DNA of 64,000 bases from Leishmania donovani. Taxonomy: Eukaryota; Euglenozoa; Kinetoplastea; Trypanosomatida; Trypanosomatidae. The translations under genes and the position numbers were made by a program. Shown piece after piece: positions 19,409-28,822 of this stretch (position 1 is the stretch's first letter; each line of letters opens with the position of its first letter). The notes under the pieces are model-generated. The model had not been told where the DNA came from, made no database searches, and saw nothing but the letters and a program-made list of their open reading frames with translations. The stretch spans positions 709,385 to 773,384 of the forward strand of contig NC_018255.1 in NCBI RefSeq assembly GCF_000227135.1, written 5' to 3'.

Positions 19409-22306
19409 CTAAATACTCGTCACGCGCTTCACAGACGTGCCAACGTATGTTTCCTGTACCCGTGCCGCAAACCGCAGCGAGTTCAAGCTCTCCAGCGCGT
19501 GCGCCTTTGCATTGGAAACCGTCACGATCATCAGCATCTTCCCGCCTTTCGCGCCGAGGTAGTTCTGGAGGAGATACGTGAGCTTGCAGTTACGCCACGG
19601 CACCACCGCCCCGCAGCGCAGAGCGCGGATACACTTGCCGAGGTCCAACAGCGAGCGGTTGATGTTCACCGCCTCCTTGAATTGCTTGCCCTGCACACCG
19701 CTATCGTTGACGCGCTCGCTGCCTGCGAGGTCGACTAGGCAGAGCACCCCGTCGCTGCGTTGGCGAATCGTGGCGTTGGTGCCGGAAATGTACAGCGTGA
19801 AGATGCAGTGCGAGCGCGAGGAGACATCGTTGAGATCTGTCTTGGCGGTGCTTCGCTGTAGCACCGCCTGCTTGTAGAGCTGCAGGAACTCCTCCATGCT
19901 ACGTATATTTCGCTCTATCACATTGGTGATGTGCGTGCGGTCTCCACTGTGCTTGATCGTGTGGTACACAGCAGCGGAGGAGGACGCTGTCGGAGCTGTG
20001 TGCTGCTGCTGCAGCATCACCTCGTATCGCGCCGACCCACTTTGAAACAGGTCGCGGATGACATCGTTGTAGATTTCGATAAACGTGCAAGACAGCTCAT
20101 GGCTCCAGCCCTCGTTGGCGAGCTCGGCTTGCCGCTGCAGTATCGTCTGAAGAGCGCGTGGAGTGACGCCGTACATCTCCGGCCTGCCTCGCACGTCGCC
20201 CTCCATGGTGAAGGTCTTGCCGCTGCCTGTTTGCCCATACGCGAAGATGCACACACGGTAGCCGTCAACGGCGTTGCGCACGAGTGGCTCGACATCGCGG
20301 TACACCTCCTCCTGCCGCGCGTCGCCAGTGAAAACCTTGTCGTAGGTGAAGGTCTCCGCGAAGCTGCTGAGGCCTGTCGAAGTGGCGTTGGAGCGCGTCT
20401 GGTGGATTGTGATGGAACGCCCGCAACTGTACGGCAGATGTAACGCATCAGCAGCAGCACCCACGGGAAGATGCGCCTCCTCCTCTCTCGAGCCCTGCGC
20501 TGTCGAAGGGTAGAGGAGCGGCATCACGGCATGGGCGGAGGCTGCCGCGGCACTGCCTGCCGTTGCCGTCGGCGCTGCCCCACGCACTCGCAAGAGCCCG
20601 CCCTGCTCCGCCCTCCGGTTGGCGTCGCTGAGGTCATCTGCCTCCCCGCGATCCGGGAAGGAAAAGACGGGTGCTGCTCCTTCGTCGGCAGTGGCGTCGG
20701 CCTCACCGTCCCCCATGACACTCGTCGTGGCCATGCTTGACCTTGTCGTGGAGCAGCCGCTACGCAACCCACCCCCACCGACATTGCGCCGGGCGTCTGT
20801 TTTTGCCACGGCAGCCCCTGCGGTGCTAGTGGGAGTACTCGCGACCGCCAGCATGCCGGCTGAAAGAGTCGACCCCATCGATCCACTGCGGCTGGGCAGC
20901 CGGCTGACGGGGGGCATGGCGACAGGCGCGACCACAGTAGCCGCAGCGCCCTCTCCCACGCAGGTGCAAATATCGTCTGGCTTTGACGAACGAACGGCCT
21001 GCAGCGCCGGCGCCACGTCGCATGCGGTTTCGTCGCTTGGCAGTTGCGACGCCACTGGCAGGGCAGAGCCCTTCACACGGCAGTAGACACGAATAGAGCC
21101 TTTCAGCTCCTCGCAAAGCGAGTACAGCTCTCGCCGGGCCACCTCGGTCTCCATCGACTGCACATCGATGCGGTGCTTCTCCTTGCGGAGTCGCTCCATC
21201 TCCAGCACCAACTCCTTCACCTCCCCGCTAAGGCCATAGGTGGCATCCTTCATGCGATCCTCCTCTTGCTGCAGGTGCTCAAGGGTTATCGCGCGTTCCG
21301 CCGCCGTGCTCTTCGCGCTGGCCAGCTCCTGCTCCAGCCGATCGCGCCCGTCTGTCGCCAAAATGATGGCATCCTGCGTTGCCTCCTGCTCGCGTTGAAG
21401 TTGACTCACAGTCTCTCGAGAAGTGCGGATGCGATCCAGCGCTCGCTGCTTCGCTGCCAGACAAGCCTCCTCGCGTGCGCGCAGGGCATCCATGAAGCCT
21501 TGGTAGCGCGCCACTGTGGCACCGTGGCGTGCCTCTACACGCTGCCTCTCGCCTTCGAACTCGGTGAGCATGCCTTCAATAGCGTCCTGGACCGCCTGCG
21601 TCTCCTCCGCGAGCTTATGCGAGTACTGCGTCAGTATCTGCACCTCTCGCTCGAGCTGTTCGCGCTTTTCCCGCCACGTGTCCCAAAGCTGTCTCTCGGA
21701 GTCACTAGGAGATGCGTCTGTCGGCGAGGCAGCGTTGCCGCCTTTGGCACCCGCCGTAGCGGGAGAGCTCGCGCCTGTGGCGGCATGATCTACGCGAGAG
21801 CGAAGGCCAGCAGCGCCACGCCCTCTCCCTGGCAGTGGCGCCGCGCTCCGAGGCGTGTTCGGCATGAGGGAACGTGACAGAGGCGGCCGAAGCGGCTGCT
21901 GGGGCCGGCCGCGCCTCAGCGGTGCGCGGGCCGCGGTCGAGGATGCCGACTCTGCTGAATCGCTACTGCGCACGGAAGCGTTAGCGATGCCGTCCAGCGA
22001 CAAGGCCGCGGCGGCACGGGTCGTCGTGTTGTTTGCGTAGTGGGGCCGCTGCACCGCTTGGGCAGTAGTGGCATCATAAGAAGCTCCTGGTGTCGTCACC
22101 GGAGAACAAGGTGACGAAGCCTTCTTGCCACTGCTCTTATCCGATGCCACGTTAACCACCCGCGAATGCATCGGGATATGCGAGGCAGGGGAAGAGTAAG
22201 ACGAGGCTGCGGCGGCCACAGGCATTCGCTTCGCAGCAGTGTTGCCTGGCCCGACGTTCTCGGCCTCATCGGCAGCCACTCTCTCGCGTTTTCTATTGTG
22301 CCGCAT
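19409..22306 (-). CDS. Kinesin-14-type C-terminal motor protein with large motor insert
   Basis: This 965-residue protein should be a minus-end-directed, spindle- or cytoskeleton-associated motor. Residues 1-200 are low complexity (Ala/Ser/Pro/Arg). About 203-400 is a long coiled coil running into the neck. The motor begins at 405 (SIRVYCRVKG), the conserved neck-motor junction of kinesin-14. The P-loop GQTGSGKT is at 691-698, switch I (NDVSSRSH) at 826-833, switch II (DLAGSE) at 859-864, and the motor ends close to the C-terminus. The odd feature is a stretch of about 210 residues (roughly 414-625), rich in Ala/Ser/Thr/Gly, lying between the first motor strand and ITIHQ. The frame is continuous and all nucleotide motifs are intact, so this is an in-frame expansion and not a broken gene. 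Confidence 0.93.
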   Translation of the reverse strand: MRHNRKRERVAADEAENVGPGNTAAKRMPVAAAASSYSSPASHIPMHSRVVNVASDKSSGKKASSPCSPVTTPGASYDATTAQAVQRPHYANNTTTRAAAALSLDGIANASVRSSDSAESASSTAARAPLRRGRPQQPLRPPLSRSLMPNTPRSAAPLPGRGRGAAGLRSRVDHAATGASSPATAGAKGGNAASPTDASPSDSERQLWDTWREKREQLEREVQILTQYSHKLAEETQAVQDAIEGMLTEFEGERQRVEARHGATVARYQGFMDALRAREEACLAAKQRALDRIRTSRETVSQLQREQEATQDAIILATDGRDRLEQELASAKSTAAERAITLEHLQQEEDRMKDATYGLSGEVKELVLEMERLRKEKHRIDVQSMETEVARRELYSLCEELKGSIRVYCRVKGSALPVASQLPSDETACDVAPALQAVRSSKPDDICTCVGEGAAATVVAPVAMPPVSRLPSRSGSMGSTLSAGMLAVASTPTSTAGAAVAKTDARRNVGGGGLRSGCSTTRSSMATTSVMGDGEADATADEGAAPVFSFPDRGEADDLSDANRRAEQGGLLRVRGAAPTATAGSAAAASAHAVMPLLYPSTAQGSREEEAHLPVGAAADALHLPYSCGRSITIHQTRSNATSTGLSSFAETFTYDKVFTGDARQEEVYRDVEPLVRNAVDGYRVCIFAYGQTGSGKTFTMEGDVRGRPEMYGVTPRALQTILQRQAELANEGWSHELSCTFIEIYNDVIRDLFQSGSARYEVMLQQQHTAPTASSSAAVYHTIKHSGDRTHITNVIERNIRSMEEFLQLYKQAVLQRSTAKTDLNDVSSRSHCIFTLYISGTNATIRQRSDGVLCLVDLAGSERVNDSGVQGKQFKEAVNINRSLLDLGKCIRALRCGAVVPWRNCKLTYLLQNYLGAKGGKMLMIVTVSNAKAHALESLNSLRFAARVQETYVGTSVKRVTSI

Positions 22307-22491
22307 GCCACCGCCGACGACGACGACGGTGGCAGGAAAGCGATTGGGCAGGCAACTGGGAGAAGGCGCGCTTGCTCTATCACGCTTGCTCTTTCCCTTC
22401 TTTGCTTTTTCTTCTCAAGACGCGGCAAGAACGGTGTGTACGTGGCGCTCTACAGATGTGGTCCATGCGGTGAGGGTGCCGTATGCGAATG

Positions 22492-22538
22492 CTTCCGGTC
22501 GCCAAGCGCGAGCGTTAGAGAGGGAGAGGGAGAAGGCG
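22492..22538 (-). promoter_or_regulatory. Putative trans-splice acceptor for the kinesin gene
   Basis: On the minus strand CCTTCTCCCTCTCCCTCTCT lies upstream of the first AG at 22492 (CGGAAG). The predicted leader is 185 nt and contains an out-of-frame ATG at 22466, which could reduce translation or mean a later acceptor is used. Confidence 0.35.
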
Positions 22539-22641
22539 CGAAACGGAACACGGGAGAAAGAGTTACACCGAGGCCGGGAGGCGAGTCCGAATGTTCTCCT
22601 CCATCGGCCGGACTACTGGGGTGGCGTGTGTGTGTGTGTGT

Positions 22642-22662
22642 GGGTGGGTGGGTGGGTGTGGG
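22642..22662 (+). other. Potential G-quadruplex upstream of the kinesin gene
   Basis: Five GGG runs with one- to three-base loops (GGGTGGGTGGGTGGG, then TGTGGG) follow a GT run on the plus strand, the template strand for this gene array. This is one of the tightest quadruplex patterns in the window. Confidence 0.6.
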
Positions 22663-23602
22663 TGTGACCGCACTGCTTACACAGAGGCCGCACCGGCAAG
22701 AATAGAGCGCATCTTTTTTTTTTCACAAGGACATCGATACGTATGCACGACTGTGCTTGGTATGCGCAGACGAGAGAGCAGGGTCACCTGCTCTACCAGC
22801 TTCCTGCCTCACCGAGTGGAGACATAAAGTGGTGGTGGTGGTGTGCGCGCGAAAAGGGCAGGAAGGAGGCGCGGGCTGTCGGTGTGTTTCACTGTGTGGC
22901 CACATGCACATGTGGGCGTGAACTGGAGGGAGAGATGAGAAAAACAACACAAAGAGGAGACACGGAACCACTCACGCGCACACACAGAGAGAGACACAGA
23001 CAGACGCACTGATACGAGAATGGCTGTACATGTTTGCGTAGAGCTGAGGACAGGGAGTGTGTGAGAAGGAGGGGGAGGGCGGGAAGGGACAGGATACAGC
23101 TGTGTACCCTCCCTCCACGCTTCATCCTCCTCCTCTCTCTCTACGACCTCGCTCCGCTCAGAAGATGATGCCACACCTCCACCGTTGGCAGGAGGAAGGA
23201 GGAGGAGCGGGGTGTGCAGGTGCCCGTCACACAATGAAACAAAACGACAGAAGCACCACAAAACAGACGCGGCACCGGGCATAGCGCGCATAGGCAACAC
23301 AGGAAAGCAGCAGAGTTCGCTATACATCAGCCACAACTGCACAAAGACGACGGAATAGGCGCCAGAGAGGTGACAGAAAGGAGGGAGACGCGAAGGAGGA
23401 GGAAGGGGGCAACAGCGACGTCGCCGCTGCAGGGATGAAAACCCTAAAGAAATCTGCGGCAACGGCGCACAGGAGGGCAACGGACAGCAATGCAGAGTCG
23501 GACAGAGAAGCGGCAGGAGGTTGCTGAAAGACACGCAAGAGGTGAGGCTCACACACACACGCACGCCAGCCCGCATGCGCGACCAGTGCCCCTGTCCTGC
23601 CC

Positions 23603-24469
23603 TCAAATGCGCTTGAACACTATGCTCTGCGTGTACCAGAAGTTGTCGTTGAGCGAGCTCGGCAGAAAGACGGCGTCCGACGGCTTCTTGACATACTCCT
23701 TTGGCTCCTTGCGGGGGTCGTAGCCGCGGTACGGGTCCTCCCAGTACTCTATCGTGGTGGGCTTGTCCTCGACATAGCCGGCGGGGCGCCATGGCTGGTC
23801 AATGCGGAAGTGGGTGAGCACCGGCTCCGGCCGCTTCTCCCTGAAAGGCACCGTCATAATGTAGCAGCGAGACGTCCCCGTCGCGGGGCTCTCATCAAAG
23901 GTGAACCCCTCGCGGCCGGCGGGACGGAACGGCTCCGCTGGCATCTTCTTCTTCCACTCCTCTCGCTCACGACGCTCGTTGATGCGCTGCTGCTCGTAAA
24001 TGATGGCGATATAGTTGCTTCCCACGTCGGACAGCGCGACGTGGGCGTAGCCGTAGCCGGTGCCCTTTTGCGCCGGTGAAGTGTACACGCCCCGCGGTGG
24101 CAGCTCCCGCTTCGCGATGGCCTGGTCGTGCTTCTCTGGGTACTCTGGGACGTGAGCGTATGGGGTGGCTTGAAAGCACCCAAAGTACGAGCCGAGACCG
24201 GCGGGCTCCGGTGTGGGACTGGAGTAGACGAACCCGTTCGGCGTCAGGTTCTTCTTCGCGCTTTCCAGTTGCTGGCGACGGCGCACCGCTTCGGGGTCAC
24301 CGCCGCGCTCGCCATTCCAGAAGTGGTGTAGCTCCTTATCAAAGAGCGCGTCGGGGTTCGTGCCGGTCTTGGGGCGCGAGACAAGGAACGTGGCGCCCTG
24401 CGCGCGGGCATCGATAGGCTTCTTGTACCGATCGCCCACGCCGAGGTAGGATGGGATGGAGAAGACCAT
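23603..24469 (-). CDS. CFAP96-like (C4orf47/DUF4586) cilium-associated protein
   Basis: A 288-residue protein of the UPF0602/DUF4586 family, whose animal member CFAP96 (C4orf47) is a centrosome- and cilium-associated protein. Family blocks visible: LGVGDRYKKP near the N-terminus, an AKKNL segment, GLGSYFGCFQATPYAH, the stretch TSPAQKGTGYGYAHVALSD, and a C-terminal region rich in Pro and Tyr (YWEDPYRGYDPRKE). Human CFAP96 has the same GLGSYYG and GTGYGYA blocks in the same order. The start at 24469 is the first ATG after a T8 tract and CGAG acceptor at 24512; the open frame reaches 24835 but that part is poor. A role in the flagellar axoneme or basal body is inferred from the family. Confidence 0.85.
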   Translation of the reverse strand: MVFSIPSYLGVGDRYKKPIDARAQGATFLVSRPKTGTNPDALFDKELHHFWNGERGGDPEAVRRRQQLESAKKNLTPNGFVYSSPTPEPAGLGSYFGCFQATPYAHVPEYPEKHDQAIAKRELPPRGVYTSPAQKGTGYGYAHVALSDVGSNYIAIIYEQQRINERREREEWKKKMPAEPFRPAGREGFTFDESPATGTSRCYIMTVPFREKRPEPVLTHFRIDQPWRPAGYVEDKPTTIEYWEDPYRGYDPRKEPKEYVKKPSDAVFLPSSLNDNFWYTQSIVFKRI

Positions 24470-25288
24470 GATGCTCACTCTATGGAGTAAAAGATGTACA
24501 CGGGCGGCACGCTCGCAAACGAAAAAAAATTCGCGGAACACAAAGAGCTCGTGCGCGGCGAAACGGGATGGAGGCGCAAAAAAAAAATGCATCCTCAGGT
24601 GTGTTGAAGAGGGAGAGGGGAGACGGAAGGGATGGGGACGAAAAGAGAATAGCGACACGATGATTATGATGGCCATGACAGTGCTCGATAGCCGAGGCGG
24701 CCCCGTCCACATTACCCGCTCGCTTTCCACAAACGTCAGTCCACATCCACGATGGGTATCATCAGGAACGCACGCACACTTCAACACGTACGCATGCTCG
24801 CACACAGCGGAATGGAAGCTGCTACAGCGCAGCACCGGTGCCTTCGCCCGCCACCATCATCGACCTGTCCGTTTGAGTGCGACTCGGATATGCACTTGTG
24901 ATGGTGCATGCGCGCTTGGCTACCGCGTCGTTTCACCTCTAGGCACATCTGCACGGATTATGGCCTACTCTTACTTTTCTTTTGATGCGGTGCGCTTAAT
25001 GCCAAACACAAAATGAGTGATTGATCAGTGCGTGCTCAAAACGAAGGCAAGAGTGGGCGAGAACGACCTGTCGTACCAGCGCTGCCTCAGTACAATAGAG
25101 GAGTGCGCACAGCTGCGCCAAAACGCTACTCGAGCCCAAGCGCATATGCCTGAGAGCTGATGGGCATCGCGTCTCCCTGGGCCCTCCGCCACCATCGCCC
25201 CCTCACCACACACACACACGTACCCCACAGCTTTCCCTTCCTCCGTCCATCCGAGAACGGCGTGGCTTAAAAAGCGCGCCAACCCCTT
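24470..25288. other. Intergenic spacer
   Basis: An 819-bp spacer with A8-A9 runs near 24522 and 24580, mixed sequence and no plausible gene. Confidence 0.6.
24512..24530 (-). promoter_or_regulatory. Putative trans-splice acceptor for the CFAP96-like gene
   Basis: The minus strand reads TTTTTTTTCGTTTGCGAG with the AG at 24512, 42 nt before the chosen ATG and with no ATG between. Confidence 0.5.
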
Positions 25289-27304
25289 CTACCTGGCCAC
25301 TTTGGCTGCCTTCAAGGTAATCACGTGCACGCCAATCAGCCCCACCATCGAGGTGTAGAAAGGTCCAATCATCCCATCCGCGAGCAGTGCTTCAGCCGCC
25401 GTCGCCGTCTCATTCGCGCCGCTGTCATGCCACTGCCCGCTAGCAGAGCGCATAGACCCGTCCTCAAGGATGACATCCGGCATCAACGCGCAGACAACCT
25501 GGTCGGGGTTGAGTAACTGCGCCTGCCGGTCCCAACCACCGAGTGGAACACAGCCGCCGTCGTCGCCGCTGTGGTCTTCGCTGATACGCAACGACCCGAC
25601 CACTTGGCGGACAAGGTTGTAGCTGCGCACTTGCCCAAACGTGCGTACAGAGGAGAAAAACTTCTGCATGGTGGTATCCTGCCGGTGAGTCTGCACAACG
25701 ATGCAGCAACGCTTTTTTTTCAGGGTGCCCGACGTGTACGGCGCCGTGCTGCGCGCGGTGAGAGCCAGGTGAATTGTGTCGACCAGTGCAGGAATGACGT
25801 CGGTGTCGTAGATACAGTCGGCCACGAGGGTCACGTCCACCTCGTCCTTCATGAACATTTCCTCGTTATCGGCGTGGTTCAGCCAGTCGAGCAACGCCGC
25901 GCGATGAAGCGGCGGCGTCGGACCCCTCTCCAGCCCACGCTTGGCAGCCAGCGACTCGGAGACAAGGCGGATGCCGTTTTCGGTCATGTTGAAACGCATG
26001 TTGTCAACGATGGACTCCTGGTAATCCGTGGCGAGGAAGGACGCGACGTGCTGCTGGTACTCCTTCATATGGTGCAGGTACACCGGCGTGAGGCCGACCC
26101 CCGCGCCAAGCTCCAGGATGCGCAACGGACTGCTGCACACATTTGTACCACTACTGCTGCCGGCACTGCCGTCATTGCTGCTGCGCAGGCTACAGCTAGC
26201 CGTAGGGCCCAGTGACAGTGGGGTCGGCATGGTGTGCGGGTGCAGCCCGTTTGATGTCGCCAGCAGTGGCGCCGGGGATGCACTGCTGTTCGATGTACTG
26301 TTCGTCGCGCGCGGGAGGCCGAGAACGTCCGCCAGCATGTGCGTCTGCCCTTTCAGCTCCTGCGCGAGCAGCTGAATCATGACAAAGGCGGCTGGCCAGA
26401 GCGAGAGGCCCACGTTGGAGAACTGCTCACAGGAGACACGGATGCTGCTGAACTGATCAAGCGGCCGCACAGCAGCAGCAGCGGCGGCGGCAGAGGCTGG
26501 GGTTGGTGCTGGTGGATGTGGCGGCAGCGGCACCTGCTGACGCTGCTGCTGGTGCTGGTGGTGCCTCGGCGACCGCTGCGACGGCGATGTGGGTGGAGAG
26601 CGTACGGACGCCATGGGCAGAAGCACCTTCGAGTCGTCGTTGACCAGAATGCACGGCGGCATGCCATGGGGGGAAAGGGTGTGTGTGGGTTCGCTGTGGG
26701 AGTTTAGAGACCGCTGAGAGCTGCCCGTGTGCATCTCAGGAGACAACGAGGCACGCGGTGAGGAGCCGGGGGGGACGGAGTGCACCTGTGACGGCGTCGG
26801 AATCGCAGACAGTGGCATTGACGGGCCAGAAGGCGGTGTTGAGGTGGCAGGCGCGCTCGTGATGGCAGGGGTGTCTGGCGCACTAGCAAACGGGTTGTAG
26901 AATGTCTTGAAGCAAAACCCCTGCTCACTGGCCCCCCCGAAGACGCTTACCCGAATAAACTCCTCCATCAACTCCGTCTGCACTGGGTCCTCGCTCGACG
27001 TGGAGGACAGCGCGTAGTCGGCAGCGTACTGCTCCTCTACCGAGTTTATGTACGCCTTGAGCAAGGCTCGCACCATTCGACGACGCGGCGGGTACTTCTT
27101 CACGACGGGGTGCCGCACAAACCATTCCACAGCGAGCATCTGTGCCTCAGCGCTGCACCAGGCCACACCCTGACTCTCGCAGTCAGCCTGAAAGGCGCTC
27201 AGCACAATGGTTGGCGGCGCACTCTGTAGGAAGAGAATCAGCGACCGAGGAAAGCTGCACTCGAAGCTGCAGAGCGACGGCGTGTTCCGGGGAAGAGGCT
27301 CCAT
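25289..27304 (-). CDS. FAM86/EEF2KMT-type protein lysine methyltransferase (METTL16-fold family)
   Basis: A 671-residue protein. Residues 10-130 resemble the FAM86 N-terminal region (ILFLQSAPPTIVLSAFQADC, then SAEAQMLAVEWFVRH). About 140-280 is a low-complexity Pro/Ser/Gln/His insert. The methyltransferase core has LSLWPAAFVM at 301-310, motif I LELGAGVGL at 397-405, TDYQE at 426-430 and ADCIYDTDVIPALVDT, the acidic/Tyr motif of this family. A second Ser-rich insert lies at 335-390. The closest known relatives methylate eEF2 (EEF2KMT/FAM86A), so eEF2 is the best guess for the substrate, but other lysine methyltransferases share the core. I chose the ATG at 27304 because the sequence upstream is low complexity. 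Human EEF2KMT is about 330 residues; the extra length is the inserts. Confidence 0.8.
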   Translation of the reverse strand: MEPLPRNTPSLCSFECSFPRSLILFLQSAPPTIVLSAFQADCESQGVAWCSAEAQMLAVEWFVRHPVVKKYPPRRRMVRALLKAYINSVEEQYAADYALSSTSSEDPVQTELMEEFIRVSVFGGASEQGFCFKTFYNPFASAPDTPAITSAPATSTPPSGPSMPLSAIPTPSQVHSVPPGSSPRASLSPEMHTGSSQRSLNSHSEPTHTLSPHGMPPCILVNDDSKVLLPMASVRSPPTSPSQRSPRHHQHQQQRQQVPLPPHPPAPTPASAAAAAAAVRPLDQFSSIRVSCEQFSNVGLSLWPAAFVMIQLLAQELKGQTHMLADVLGLPRATNSTSNSSASPAPLLATSNGLHPHTMPTPLSLGPTASCSLRSSNDGSAGSSSGTNVCSSPLRILELGAGVGLTPVYLHHMKEYQQHVASFLATDYQESIVDNMRFNMTENGIRLVSESLAAKRGLERGPTPPLHRAALLDWLNHADNEEMFMKDEVDVTLVADCIYDTDVIPALVDTIHLALTARSTAPYTSGTLKKKRCCIVVQTHRQDTTMQKFFSSVRTFGQVRSYNLVRQVVGSLRISEDHSGDDGGCVPLGGWDRQAQLLNPDQVVCALMPDVILEDGSMRSASGQWHDSGANETATAAEALLADGMIGPFYTSMVGLIGVHVITLKAAKVAR

Positions 27305-28803
27305 CGTGATGCGACAAAGCCAACCCAACACGGTAAGCCGTGAGAAAAGGCGTCCTTGAGTGCGCACGGCTCGAGAAAGAGAAGGCACACGCGCAAGGGC
27401 AGCCGCAGGAAGCAGCCTGAGCGAGGGTGAGCACCACCGCAGGGACTGCCTCTCCTGCTGCCACTGCCGTCGATGCTGGTACACGCGATAATGTTGGTGC
27501 GGAAGCTAGGGTGGCCAAGGCAGCTGACACGAGAGAAACAGAGAAGAGGCAGGAGGAGCGAGGGAGAAGATAGTGACGCTTGCAACACCTGCCCGTCAAG
27601 CCGAACCAAATTTGAGCAAGCACGAGAGCCGAAGAGAACGACACATCCATCAAAGATGGCAACCTCGCGCGCACCGCCAACAACATAAGACGAAGATGAG
27701 GAAGACGAAAGGTGTAGGAGCGCAGTCGTAAAACACAGAGCAAGCGAGCGAGTGAGAGGGGGGAGGCGGAGCAGGAGAGAGTACGCGTGTCACCCGCAAT
27801 CAAAATACGGACGCGGTGGCACACACACACAAACACAAAAACGCATACACGCACGAAAAGAAAGCACGCGAACACACGGAGCGCGAAAAGGAGCACAACA
27901 AACAGAAGAAAGGAAGAAGAACAGATATCCAGCCCGCAGCGATGCAGCAAGAGCACACTGTCGCCAACTCCGAAAAAGACGCAGATATACTGAGTATCTC
28001 TTCCTCTCTCTCCCTCTCCACTCCCCTCCCTCCAGATATAGATACAGATATAGATGTATATAGAGAGATGTGTGTAATAGGAAGAGAACGCAAAAGAAAG
28101 AACAAGGATACGTGCCCCCAAGGGCAGTGCGTGAGGTGAAATGGGGCGGGTGAAGGGGGGGGCAGAGATTACAAGGCGTTAAGCATTTTAACTGGAAGAC
28201 AATACAAGGAGGTGGTGCCACACAAGAACTTTCGTTGCGGATGCGTGCTTGACCGCTGCAGTCGCAGCACAGGCACCCACGGTATCAGAAAAGGTGAGGA
28301 TGCCAATGAAAAGGGCACCGTCCATGAATGTCCCTCGCCTGTTTTGTTTTGCTTCTTCGTTCACCCTCCGCCGTGTAGCTTGCGGCTGCGGTGTCTCGGC
28401 GTGCTGGCACCTGTGCGTGTGTGCACGTGCCGAGGGGAGACCGGAGAAGCGGACGGGTAAGGAGGCGCGCACACACGCGCGGCACAACCACCAGCGGTTT
28501 CTTTTGTGTTGTCGGGGGTCTCGTCCGCGGAAAATGGGGGAGGGGGAAGCGAAAAGACAGCCAAAGAAAGTTTCGAGAGGGCAGGCATTTGCACACAGAA
28601 ACATCCCCACCCCACCCACCTGGCACAGGAGGGCGGAGAGAGAAGCTAGTGTCGGGGCGGCGTCTCTCAGCCCGGCCAGCGGGAGACATCTGTGGACCGA
28701 TCCGCATGAATGCCCGCGTGCAGAGGGAAGCGCCTCCGGGTGTTTGGCAATACGGCTTCGCGTTTGGTTCGATAGTTCTTCTCACGAAGCAGCCGTTATA
28801 GGT

Positions 28804-28822
28804 CCTCGCCTCTAATGCGAGG
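28804..28822. repeat. GC-rich 6-bp stem with 7-base loop
   Basis: CCTCGC and GCGAGG flank a CTCTAAT loop inside the mixed-sequence block of the long spacer. Six perfect GC-rich pairs can occur by chance in DNA of this composition, so its significance is unknown. Confidence 0.4.

Larger units (their letters stand above)
22307..23602. other. Intergenic spacer
   Basis: A 1.3-kb spacer between the CFAP96-like stop and the kinesin start. It holds the GT/GGGT tract at 22626-22662, a T10 run near 22713 and purine-rich blocks at 23380-23420. Several long minus-strand frames (up to 327 codons) cross it out of frame with the next gene and look spurious. Confidence 0.55.

Noticed and set aside
22809..23792. 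327-codon minus-strand frame
   Set aside because: It overlaps the 3' end of the CFAP96-like gene out of frame and then runs through simple sequence.
28760..28790. GGTTCGAT resembling a tRNA T-arm
   Set aside because: No matching acceptor, D-arm or anticodon stem around it.
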